Origin: PALSA-505 sp036501145
GTDB taxonomy: Bacteria; Actinomycetota; Actinomycetes; Streptosporangiales; Streptosporangiaceae
Length of the DNA: 64,000 bases
NCBI GenBank assembly: GCA_036501145.1
Contig: DASYAV010000155.1
Coordinates: 1-64,000 of the forward strand
Direction: 5' to 3'
Both the position numbers and the translations under genes were made by a program. Below are positions 35,005 through 42,943 of this stretch, piece by piece; within the stretch, counting starts at the first letter, position 1; each line of letters starts with the position of its first letter. The notes below the pieces were generated by a model. The model was not told the DNA's origin. It did not search any database and saw nothing but the letters and a program-made list of their open reading frames with translations.

Positions 35005-36527
35005 GGCGAACCGGACGCGCCGGGCAGCGGCCCGCCCGGCGCTTTCTCGCTGATCGAGCTGGCCGCCTTGCGCACCATGGACAGCGGGCTGGCCACCTCC
35101 TCCAGCGATTTGCCCTCGGCGTTGACACCGAGGAAGGCCGCGACCAGGCCGCCCACGATCATCGCGCCCGCTCCGATCAGATAGCCGACGTAGAGCTTGT
35201 TCGGGTCGCTGCCGTCGCCGATCAGGTGACCGTACAGGTGCGAGCCGAGCGAGCCGAAGCCCTGGGCGATGGCGAAGAACACCGCGATGGCCTGTGCCCG
35301 CACCTCGAGCGGGAAGACCTCGCTGGCGGTCAGGTAACCGGCGCTCGCGCCGGCCGAGGCGAAGAAGAAGATCACCGCCCAGCACAGCGTCTGCGTGGTC
35401 GCGTTCAGCGTGCCGGCTTTGAACAGCTGGGCGGTGATCACCAGCAGCACCCCGGACAGGATGTAGGTGCCGGCGATCATCTTCTTCCGTCCGATCGTGT
35501 CGAACAGGCGCCCAATGGTCAGCGGCCCGAGCAGGTTCCCGGCCGCGAAGGCGAGCAGGTAGTACGGCGTGTCGGCCGCGGGCACGTGGAAGAAGATGGT
35601 CAGCACCAGGCCGTAGGTGAAGAAGATCGCGTTATAGAGGAACGACTGCGTGATCATCAGCGCGGCGACCAGGGTGCTGCGGGACGGATAGTGCAGGCAC
35701 AGCACCTTGATGAGTGCCAGGTAACCGGTCTGCGCGGCCGGGACGATCTCGATCGCCTTGCTCTCATCGAGCGGCGGAAGGCTCTTGCCGCCCTTCGTGG
35801 CCTCGGCCTCGATCTGCGCGATGGATGCCTCGGCCTCCTTGGCCCTGCCGTGCATGACCTGCCAGCGGGGGCTCTCCGGAAGGTTACGCCGGACGTAGAT
35901 GACGCATAGCCCCAGCACCGGGCCGATCAGGAAGGCTAGCCGCCACCCCAGGCCGGCCGACACGTTGTGCAGCAGGATCAGCGTGCCGATGGTCCCTAGG
36001 ATCGACCCCGCCCAGTAGGTCCCGTTCACCGCGATGTCGATGCGGCCCCGGTACCGCGCCGGGATCATCTCGTCGATCGCCGAGTTGATCGCCGCATACT
36101 CGCCGCCGATGCCCGCGCCCGCGATGATCCGCGTGATGTAGAGGTAGACCACCCAGCCGCCCGCGCCCGCCTGCGTGGCGGCGGTGAGGCCGCTGCCCAC
36201 CAGGTAGACACCGAGCGTGATCATGAACAGATTCCGCCTGCCGAGCTTGTCGGACAGCCGGCCGAACACCAGGGCCCCGATGATCTGGCCGATCAGGTAC
36301 CAGGTGGCGATGTCCGCGACGCCCGACGCGGACATGCCGAGCGCGTTGGGATTTGTCAGCTGAGCGGTAAGGGAACTGGCCACGGTGATCTCGAGGCCGT
36401 CCAGGACCCAGGCCACGCCGAGCGCCATCACCATCTTGGTGTGGAACGGCGACCAGCCCAGCCGGTCGATGCGTGCCGGTACCAGGCTCCTGATAACCGG
36501 GCTCGAGGTCTCCGACGCGGCTGCCAT
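35001..36527 (-). CDS. MFS transporter (sugar-porter/SV2-like)
   Basis: 508 residues from ATG 36527 with GGAGGTAG upstream. Twelve hydrophobic segments. Between TM2 and TM3 is the MFS signature GRLSDKLGRRNLFM; the second half has GRLFDTIGRKKM. A sugar-porter-like PESPRWQ motif follows TM6. A central cytoplasmic loop spans about 250-300. It likely moves a small acid or sugar driven by protons. Placed in the carbohydrate island and divergent from the GH3 gene across a region with a FadR-type site, it may import a breakdown product or export sulfonate/sulfite; direction is not shown by sequence. Confidence 0.85.
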   Translation of the reverse strand: MAAASETSSPVIRSLVPARIDRLGWSPFHTKMVMALGVAWVLDGLEITVASSLTAQLTNPNALGMSASGVADIATWYLIGQIIGALVFGRLSDKLGRRNLFMITLGVYLVGSGLTAATQAGAGGWVVYLYITRIIAGAGIGGEYAAINSAIDEMIPARYRGRIDIAVNGTYWAGSILGTIGTLILLHNVSAGLGWRLAFLIGPVLGLCVIYVRRNLPESPRWQVMHGRAKEAEASIAQIEAEATKGGKSLPPLDESKAIEIVPAAQTGYLALIKVLCLHYPSRSTLVAALMITQSFLYNAIFFTYGLVLTIFFHVPAADTPYYLLAFAAGNLLGPLTIGRLFDTIGRKKMIAGTYILSGVLLVITAQLFKAGTLNATTQTLCWAVIFFFASAGASAGYLTASEVFPLEVRAQAIAVFFAIAQGFGSLGSHLYGHLIGDGSDPNKLYVGYLIGAGAMIVGGLVAAFLGVNAEGKSLEEVASPLSMVRKAASSISEKAPGGPLPGASGSP

Positions 36528-36665
36528 AGCCCTACCTCCGGATCGCTGCGGGTGAACCTCCGGATCGTTTCTGTGAACCTGTCCTACCCATTTCTGCTGG
36601 GTCATTCGCACTTTCCGGCCCGGCGCCGGCATTCTGCCGGGTCGTGGCCTGGCCGACCGAGAGCT

Positions 36666-36680
36666 TTGGTAAGACCTCTT
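36666..36680 (+). promoter_or_regulatory. FadR-type operator in GH3/MFS divergent region
   Basis: TTGGTAAGACCTCTT shares the TGGTAAGACCTCT core with the suyA site. It overlaps a possible -35 (TTGTCA, 36679-36684) for the GH3 gene, and a minus-strand TAATTT (36704-36699) lies beside it, so it could act on both directions. Confidence 0.6.
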
Positions 36681-36761
36681 GTCACCTGGCCACCATCAAA
36701 ATTAGGCTGGCCGGCAGGCCCGCGCCCCCGCGGGCAGCCGTACCTGGACAGGACAGTGACG

Positions 36762-39700
36762 ATGGCATCGCGCACGCTCCATGGAAGGCGGGGCATCGGC
36801 CTCGCAACCGCGGCAGTTCTGCTGATCCCGCTCTGCGCGGTGGCCACCGGCCCGCCCGCGGCGGCTCAGGCAGCCCAGGCAACCGCCCGGGCGTCCGCCC
36901 ACAGACCGGCACGGCCGGCCGGGCGGACGGCGGCCACCGCGGACCCGTCGTGCCCGTGGCTGCATTCGGCCGCGCCGCCGGCGCAGCGGGCCGCGGAGCT
37001 GCTCAGCCAGATGACACTCGACGAGAAACTCGGCATGCTCGGGCTGGCCAACAGCTCCGACGGGTACGAGAACGTCACCACCGCCGTCCCGTCGCTGTGC
37101 ATCCCGCGGCTCGTCCTGCAGGACGGGCCGGCCGGGATCACCGCCGGGCCGGCCGGATCGCACACCCAGCTGCCCGCCCCGATCGACGTCGGCGCCAGCT
37201 TCGACACCGCCCTGGCGCGCGAGTACGGCGAGATCCAGGGCAGCGAGGCGGCGGCCAAGGGCATCGACGCCGTGCAGGGCCCGGACGTCAACATCGCCCG
37301 GGTGCCCCAGGGCGGCCGGGACACCGAGGGTTACGGCGAAGACCCGTATCTGTCCGGCCAGCTCGGCACGGCCGACGCCCAGGGCATCCACAGCCAGGGC
37401 GCGATGGCGATGGTCAAGCACTTCGACGACTACAACCAGGAAGCCGGCCGCAACACGCCACAGGACAACGAGATCGTCTCGGCCAGGACGCTGCATGAGA
37501 TCTACATGCCTGCCTTCCAGGACGTGCTGCAGGACGGCCACGCGGCCTCGGTGATGTGCTCCTACGCCATGATCAACGGCGTGTTCTCCTGCCAGGATCC
37601 GCAACTGCTCACCGATGTGCTGCGTGACCAGTGGGGCTTTCAGGGATTCATCCGCTCCGACCTGGGCGCGGTGCACGACACCGTGCAGGCCTTCACCGCG
37701 GGCATCGGCCAGGTCAAGCCCGATGCGACCGGCGCCGTGACGGCGGCGGTGAGCGACGGCCAGATCCCCATGGCCACCGTCAACGCCGCGGTCAGCAGCG
37801 TGCTCACCGCCATGTTCGGCTACGGCGTGTTCAACCGGGCACCAGCCGGCACCGCCAGCACCGGCGCCTCGACGCCCGCGCACCAGGCCGGGGCGACCGC
37901 CCTGGCCGAGCAGGGCAGCGTGCTGCTGCAGAACACCGGCCAGACCCTCCCGCTCAGCACGGCCGCGGCCGGATCCATCGCCGTCATCGGCGCCGACGGG
38001 GGCAGCGCCGCCGAGACGGCCATGACCTCCGGCAGCAGCGCCTACGTCAGCGCGGCCAGCGTGGTCACGCCCTACCAGGGCATCTCGGCCGCCGCCGGGC
38101 CAGGCGTCACGGTCAGCTACAACGACGGGAGCAGCCTGACCTCGGCCGCGGCCGCAGCGGCCGCCGCGAAGACCGCGGTCGTCTTCGTCAATGATCCGGC
38201 CGGCGAAGGGGCCGACCTGAAGTCGCTGAGCCTCCCGGGCAGCCAGGACCAGCTCGTCGAGGCCGTGGCCGCGGCCAACCCGGACACGGTCGTGGTGATC
38301 AACAGCGGCAACCCGGTGCTGATGCCGTGGCTCAGCCAGGTCAAGGCGGTCATCGAGGCCTGGTACCCGGGCCAGCAGGACGGCAGCGCCATCGCGGCGC
38401 TGCTGTTCGGCACCGTGGACCCGTCCGGCAAGCTGCCGGTGACCTTCCCGCAGAGCGCGGCGGACACCCCGACGAGCAGCCCTCAGCAGTACCCCGGCCA
38501 GGACGGCCAGATCGACTACTCCGAAGGGCTCGATGTCGGGTACCGCGGATACGACGCCGACGGCATCACGCCACTGTTCCCGTTCGGGTACGGCCTGTCG
38601 TACACCACGTTCGGCTTCAGCGGCCTGAGCGTCACACCCGGCGCCACAACCTCGCTGGGCCGGATCCAGGTCGCGGCGACCGTGACCAACACCGGCAGCC
38701 GGGCCGGGGCGGACGTGGCCCAGCTCTACCTCGGCGACCCGGCCTCCGCCGGGGAACCGCCACGCCAGCTCAGGGGCTTCCAGAAGGTCGCCCTGGCCCC
38801 CGGCCAGTCCGCCCGGGTGCACTTCACCCTCACCCCCGCCGACCTGTCCTCCTGGGACAGCGGCAGCCAGGCCTGGCAGGTGCCGGCCGGCGGCTACCAG
38901 GTGTATGTGGGTGACTCCTCGGCCCTGGCCGGCCTGCCGCTGCGCGGCGGCTTCGAGGTGACGGGCACCACCGGCACCCGGCACGCCACCGTCACCGCCC
39001 CCGGCCAGGCCGAGGCGGGCAAGCCGTTCACCGTCACCGGCACGCTGTCCGGCGGCGGGAACCTCACGGTCGCGGGCGCCAGGCTGGCCCTCACCGCGCC
39101 GCCCGGCTGGCGGGTCACCCCGGGCAGGCCGGTCACCGCCGGCACCCTGGGCCCGGGCCAGGCGCTCACCGGGTCCTGGCAGGTCACCGCCCCGGCCACC
39201 GCCCAGGACAACACCGGCCAGCTCACCGCCACCGCCACTTATCAGGGACCGGGAGGCACCGCCACCAGCACGAGCGGCGCCCAGATCACCGTGGCCCCGC
39301 TGGTCACCACCACCGTCAGCCCGCAGCCCATCCTGACCCAGCCCGGCCAGGGCGTCACCGCCACCGTGACGAACACCGACTCCAGCGGCTACCCGGTCCG
39401 GGTGGCCTGGGCCGCCAGCCCACCCGCCGGATCCGGGATCACCGTCAGCCCCGGCTCCGGCACCGCCACCCTGGCCCCCGGCGGCACCGCCAGCGCACAG
39501 GTCTCGGTGAGCGCCAGCACCCCCGGCAGCAGTCTCCTCCCGGTCACCACCACGGTGACCGCAGACGGCGCCACCTTGCCAGGCTCGGGGGCCTATCCGC
39601 AGGTCACCGTGCCCTACCCGACGACGGCCGCGGCGTTCGGCAACACCGGGATCACCGATGACTCCGATCACACCCCGGGGAACTTCGACGGGTACGGCAA

Positions 39701-40184
39701 CAGCTACTCCGCCGAGGCGCTGGCCAACGCCGGCATCGTCCCGGGCTCGCCGGTCACCGCGGGTGGTGTCACGTACAGCTGGCCGGGTGTGCCCGCCGGG
39801 CAGAACGACAACGTCGTGGCCAGCGGGCAGACCATCGCGGTGCCCGGGTCTGGGAGCACGCTCGGGTTCCTCGGCGCGGCGGACAACGGGGACGCCTCGG
39901 GAACCGGGACCATCGTCTACACCGACGGCAGCACGCAGCAGTACACCATCGGGTTCGCCAACTGGATCGACAGCACACCGATCGACGGCGACACCCTCGT
40001 CGCCACCACGGCGTACTTCAACCGCACCACCCCGGGGTCGGCCCGCACCCCCAGCGTGTTCGCCGCCTCGGTCCCGCTGCAGGCCGGCAAGACCGTCGCC
40101 TATGTGACGCTGCCCGACGTCAGCGGCAGCACGGTGAGCAGCAGCACGGTGTCCATGCACATCTTCGCGATCGGCACCGGATGA
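36762..40184 (+). CDS. Secreted GH3 beta-glycosidase with C-terminal accessory modules
   Basis: 1140 residues from ATG 36762. A signal peptide covers about 1-38. The N-terminal GH3 barrel (about 75-350) has VQGPDVNIARVPQGGRDTEG, AMVKHFDDYNQE and the nucleophile D300 in IRSDLGAVHD. The second domain (about 375-600) and an FnIII-like domain (about 640-730, with the GH3-typical PFGYGLSYTTF just before it) follow. Beyond these lie a NEW3-like domain, an Ig-like stretch and the module shared with the two other secreted hydrolases (about 955-1140). It should remove terminal beta-linked glucose, xylose or similar residues outside the cell. A FadR-type operator lies 80 nt upstream. Confidence 0.87.
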   Translation: MASRTLHGRRGIGLATAAVLLIPLCAVATGPPAAAQAAQATARASAHRPARPAGRTAATADPSCPWLHSAAPPAQRAAELLSQMTLDEKLGMLGLANSSDGYENVTTAVPSLCIPRLVLQDGPAGITAGPAGSHTQLPAPIDVGASFDTALAREYGEIQGSEAAAKGIDAVQGPDVNIARVPQGGRDTEGYGEDPYLSGQLGTADAQGIHSQGAMAMVKHFDDYNQEAGRNTPQDNEIVSARTLHEIYMPAFQDVLQDGHAASVMCSYAMINGVFSCQDPQLLTDVLRDQWGFQGFIRSDLGAVHDTVQAFTAGIGQVKPDATGAVTAAVSDGQIPMATVNAAVSSVLTAMFGYGVFNRAPAGTASTGASTPAHQAGATALAEQGSVLLQNTGQTLPLSTAAAGSIAVIGADGGSAAETAMTSGSSAYVSAASVVTPYQGISAAAGPGVTVSYNDGSSLTSAAAAAAAAKTAVVFVNDPAGEGADLKSLSLPGSQDQLVEAVAAANPDTVVVINSGNPVLMPWLSQVKAVIEAWYPGQQDGSAIAALLFGTVDPSGKLPVTFPQSAADTPTSSPQQYPGQDGQIDYSEGLDVGYRGYDADGITPLFPFGYGLSYTTFGFSGLSVTPGATTSLGRIQVAATVTNTGSRAGADVAQLYLGDPASAGEPPRQLRGFQKVALAPGQSARVHFTLTPADLSSWDSGSQAWQVPAGGYQVYVGDSSALAGLPLRGGFEVTGTTGTRHATVTAPGQAEAGKPFTVTGTLSGGGNLTVAGARLALTAPPGWRVTPGRPVTAGTLGPGQALTGSWQVTAPATAQDNTGQLTATATYQGPGGTATSTSGAQITVAPLVTTTVSPQPILTQPGQGVTATVTNTDSSGYPVRVAWAASPPAGSGITVSPGSGTATLAPGGTASAQVSVSASTPGSSLLPVTTTVTADGATLPGSGAYPQVTVPYPTTAAAFGNTGITDDSDHTPGNFDGYGNSYSAEALANAGIVPGSPVTAGGVTYSWPGVPAGQNDNVVASGQTIAVPGSGSTLGFLGAADNGDASGTGTIVYTDGSTQQYTIGFANWIDSTPIDGDTLVATTAYFNRTTPGSARTPSVFAASVPLQAGKTVAYVTLPDVSGSTVSSSTVSMHIFAIGTG

Positions 40185-40292
40185 GCCGGGGTGGGGCTAG
40201 CACCAGGGCCGGCCGGGGGGGTAGCGGGATTCCCCTGGTAGGGCCGCCGCACGTACCGTCGGGCAGGGACAGGCGCGACAGACGGAGGCGGC

Positions 40293-40760
40293 ATGCAGAC
40301 CAACCACCGCAACGAGATCGCCGCCTCGCTGGCCGCACAGCAGAGCCTCGGCTCCGGCTACGACGAGGCACTGGCCGAAGGCCTGGTGGAGCGGATCGGC
40401 GAGGAGATCGACCAGCGGATCGAGGCCCGGGTCGACCAGCGGATCACCGGGGAGGCCGACAGCCCGCCAGGCAGCGGGCCGCACCTGGACTGCCGGCATG
40501 CCCGCCGGGTGCAGCGCCGCGCCACGCGGCAGGCCGAGCGGGCCGAGCGGGCCGGGCGGCCGTCGGTCACGCTGGCGCTCGGCTCGCTGGCGGGCGCCAT
40601 CCTGGCCAGCCTCACGGTGCTGCTCACCAGCGAGACCAACGTCGCCACGAGCAACGGGTTCACCAAGACCGGGCCGACCGGCTCGGCGCTGTTCCTCACC
40701 GCGCTCATCTGGATCGTCATCGGGGTCATCAACGTCGTGCACGCCCGCAGGCGGCTCTGA
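40293..40760 (+). CDS. Uncharacterised two-helix membrane protein
   Basis: 155 residues, ATG 40293 with GGAGG about 6 nt upstream. The first 60 residues are charged and helical with repeated RIGEEIDQRIEARVDQRI, a likely amphipathic or coiled-coil helix. Residues about 85-100 are basic, and two transmembrane helices at about 97-115 and 130-148 end in a short basic tail. No known domain is recognised. Codon use supports a real gene. It lies alone between the GH3 gene and the aldolase operon, so its role in the island is unclear. Confidence 0.7.
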   Translation: MQTNHRNEIAASLAAQQSLGSGYDEALAEGLVERIGEEIDQRIEARVDQRITGEADSPPGSGPHLDCRHARRVQRRATRQAERAERAGRPSVTLALGSLAGAILASLTVLLTSETNVATSNGFTKTGPTGSALFLTALIWIVIGVINVVHARRRL

Positions 40761-40929
40761 GCACCGCGGGCGGCTCTGCACACCGCGGGCGGCTCGCCGC
40801 ATCGCCGGCGGTGCTGACCACCGCGAGGCGGCGACGGAGCCGCCGGATAGCATCGGCATCGCTAGGACGGGCGCGGCCGGCGGCATCCGCCCGGCCCGCA
40901 CGACCCCCGGTCCAGACGAGAGGACAGCG
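40746..40929 (+). promoter_or_regulatory. Leader region upstream of the aldolase-lactonase operon
   Basis: Begins with two direct copies of GCACCGCGGGCGGCTC-like sequence within the first 45 bases. A GAGAGGA ribosome site precedes the ATG. I find no good copy of the GTGGTnnGACC operator: GGTGCTGACCACC near 40811 has one extra base in the core. Confidence 0.4.
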
Positions 40930-41853
40930 ATGACCACGGGCGCGACGTTTGTCCCGGCCGGCGTGATGGTGGCGCTGGCGACCCCGGTGCACGCCGACGG
41001 GAAGCTCGACGGCGGCGGGCTCGAGCGCCTGGTCAGCCGGGTGATCTCCGGCGGCGTCGACGGGATAAGCCCGCTCGGCTCCACCGGCGAGGGAGCCCGG
41101 TTCACCCGCGCCCAGCGGGTGGAGGTCTGCCGCCGGGTGCGTGAGCTGACCCCGCCCGGCATGCCGGTCATCCCGGGCCTGCCCCTGGTCACGCCGGCCG
41201 AAGGGCCCGCCGAACTGGACGCGCTGGCCGAGGCCGGCGCCACCGCGGCGCTGGTGGCGCCGCCCTACTACTACCCGCTGTCCGACGACGGCGTGCTGCG
41301 GGTCTACGAGACGCTCGCCGAGAGCTCCCCCATCCCGCTGGTGCTCTACAACATCCCGGTGTTCACCAAGATCAGCATCGCGCCCGCGGTGGTCGGGCGG
41401 CTGGCCGCCCACCCGGCCATCGCCGGGATCAAGGATTCCAGCCGCGACATGGACTACCAGGCCAAGGTCATCGAGGCGACGGCGGGCGCCGAGTTCCGCG
41501 TGCTCACCGGGGCCGACACCCTGCTGGTCGTCGGCCTCACCCTGGGCGCGGCCGGCATCATCGGGGCCAGCGCCAACCTGGTGCCCGAGCTGACCGCCGG
41601 GGTGTACCGGGCCTTCACGGCCGGCGACCTGGCCACGGCAAAGAGCGTGCAGCAGCGACTGTCCCGGATCACCAGCGCCTGCCGGGTGGGCTACCCGCCG
41701 GCCGGCTGGAAGGCGGCCCTGCAGATCGCCGGCGTGTGCGGCCCCGACCTGGTCCCGCCCGGCACCCGGCTGCCGGCCGACCAGCACGCCCGGCTCGCTG
41801 AGCAGCTGACCGCCGAGGGCCTGGCAGCCGCCCAGGCCGGGGCCGGCCGGTGA
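40930..41853 (+). CDS. DapA/NanA-family aldolase (2-keto-3-deoxy acid aldolase candidate)
   Basis: 307 residues from ATG 40930. Class I pyruvate-aldolase signature: GSTGEGARFT near residue 50, Y140 in VLYNIPVFT and the Schiff-base K168 in IAGIKDSS. Such enzymes split or form 2-keto-3-deoxy sugar acids into pyruvate plus an aldehyde. Coupled by GTGA overlap to an SMP-30 lactonase, and in the same island as an SDR and DgoD, it is well placed to cleave the dehydratase product. A true dihydrodipicolinate synthase is less likely given the context, although N-acetylneuraminate-lyase-like activity cannot be ruled out. Confidence 0.85.
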   Translation: MTTGATFVPAGVMVALATPVHADGKLDGGGLERLVSRVISGGVDGISPLGSTGEGARFTRAQRVEVCRRVRELTPPGMPVIPGLPLVTPAEGPAELDALAEAGATAALVAPPYYYPLSDDGVLRVYETLAESSPIPLVLYNIPVFTKISIAPAVVGRLAAHPAIAGIKDSSRDMDYQAKVIEATAGAEFRVLTGADTLLVVGLTLGAAGIIGASANLVPELTAGVYRAFTAGDLATAKSVQQRLSRITSACRVGYPPAGWKAALQIAGVCGPDLVPPGTRLPADQHARLAEQLTAEGLAAAQAGAGR

Positions 41854-42740
41854 CCGGTACCGCTGCCCCGCAACCGGTCACCGCGCCGGCACAGCTGGCC
41901 GAGAGCCCGATCTGGGACGCCGGCACGCGGACGCTGCTGTGGGTGGACATCCCGCCCGGGGACGTGCACCGGTTCGACCCGGCCACCGGCCAGGACACCG
42001 CGACGCACGTGGGCGTGCCGGTCGGGGCGGTGGCGGCGCGCCGCGGCGGCGGGCTCATCCTCGCCGCGGGGCTCGGCTTCGCCACCCTGGACGAGGCGTC
42101 AGGGACGGTGGACTGGCTGTGGTCCGGCGGGCTCGGGGACAGGATGAACGACGGCAAGTGCGACCCGGCGGGCCGGTTCCTGGCCGGCACGCTCACCCAC
42201 GCCCGCGACCCGGGCGCGTGCGCGCTGTACCGGCTGGACCCGGCCGTGCAGGAAGGCAGCCCGCCGCGGGTCAGCGTCCTGCTGAACGGCGTGACGCTGT
42301 CCAACGGCCTGGGCTGGAGCCCGGCGGGCGACGTGATGTACTTCGCCGACACCCCGCTGGAGCGGGTTGACGTGCTGGACTACGATCCAGGCACCGGCGA
42401 GGCCAGCGGCCGCCGCCTGTTCGTGGACCTGCACGACGTGCCGGGCAGGCCGGACGGGCTGACGGTGGACAGCGAAGGGGCGGTCTGGATCGCCATGTCC
42501 CGCGGCGGCGCGGTGCGCCGGTACACGCCGGACGGACGGCTGGACCGGGTGATCGAGTTCCCGGTTCGGCTGGTCACCAGCGTCAGCTTCGGCGGCGACG
42601 GCCTCGGCGACCTGTACGTGACCACCTCGCGGGAGAACCTGGCCGACAGTGACCTGGCCAGCCAGCCGCTGGCCGGTTCGGTCTTCGTAGTCCCCGGCAC
42701 CGGGGTGCGCGGCCTGCCCGCCTGCAGCTACGCGGGCTGA
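41850..42740 (+). CDS. SMP-30/gluconolactonase-family lactonase
   Basis: 296 residues from a GTG at 41850 overlapping the aldolase stop. Six-bladed propeller motifs: LAESPIWDAG (metal Glu), RMNDGKCDPAGRFLAGT, TLSNGLGWSPAGDVMYFADT (metal Asn) and RPDGLTVDSEGAVWIAM (metal Asp). It hydrolyses sugar 1,5- or 1,4-lactones to aldonates using a divalent metal. In the island it would act between the SDR dehydrogenase and the DgoD-like dehydratase. No signal peptide, so cytosolic. Confidence 0.88.
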   Translation: MTGTAAPQPVTAPAQLAESPIWDAGTRTLLWVDIPPGDVHRFDPATGQDTATHVGVPVGAVAARRGGGLILAAGLGFATLDEASGTVDWLWSGGLGDRMNDGKCDPAGRFLAGTLTHARDPGACALYRLDPAVQEGSPPRVSVLLNGVTLSNGLGWSPAGDVMYFADTPLERVDVLDYDPGTGEASGRRLFVDLHDVPGRPDGLTVDSEGAVWIAMSRGGAVRRYTPDGRLDRVIEFPVRLVTSVSFGGDGLGDLYVTTSRENLADSDLASQPLAGSVFVVPGTGVRGLPACSYAG

Positions 42741-42835
42741 GCCCACCGGCCGCTGACTCCGCCGCGGCCCGCTCCCCGGCGCCGCGGCTCGGGATGGCCG
42801 CCGGGAGAACTTCCTCACCCTAAGTAATCTAACCC

Positions 42836-42850
42836 GGTCATATATTGACC
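42836..42850. promoter_or_regulatory. Perfect inverted repeat and promoter upstream of GH2 gene
   Basis: GGTCA-TATAT-TGACC, 5-bp perfect arms. Its right half is TTGACC (42845-42850), which sits 17 nt from TTATCG (42868-42873), a plausible -35/-10 pair. The palindrome therefore overlaps the -35, while the FadR-type site lies downstream of the -10. Confidence 0.55.
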
Positions 42851-42887
42851 CTTCACGCCTCCCCGACTTATCGTCTTGTTTCGGTCA

Positions 42888-42902
42888 GTGGTCTGACCTC
42901 AG
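42888..42902 (+). promoter_or_regulatory. FadR-type operator upstream of GH2 gene
   Basis: GTGGTCTGACCTCAG, 14 of 15 positions equal to the sites at 30996 and 34000. It starts 14 nt after the proposed -10 and ends 41 nt before the chosen GTG start, so a bound repressor would block initiation or early elongation. Confidence 0.7.
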
Positions 42903-42943
42903 AGCACCTCCCCGAGCCGCGCTCAAGACGAGAGGGCAAGCAG

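Noticed and set aside
40805..40825. A seventh FadR-type operator before the aldolase gene (GGTGCTGACCACC)
   Set aside because: The core has one extra base between GGT and GACC, so the half-site spacing does not match the six good sites.
42845..42943. Upstream ATG start for the GH2 gene
   Set aside because: It would make the promoter and operator coding, and the Tat signal would start 60 residues in. The GTG at 42944 has a ribosome site and a normal Tat N-terminus.
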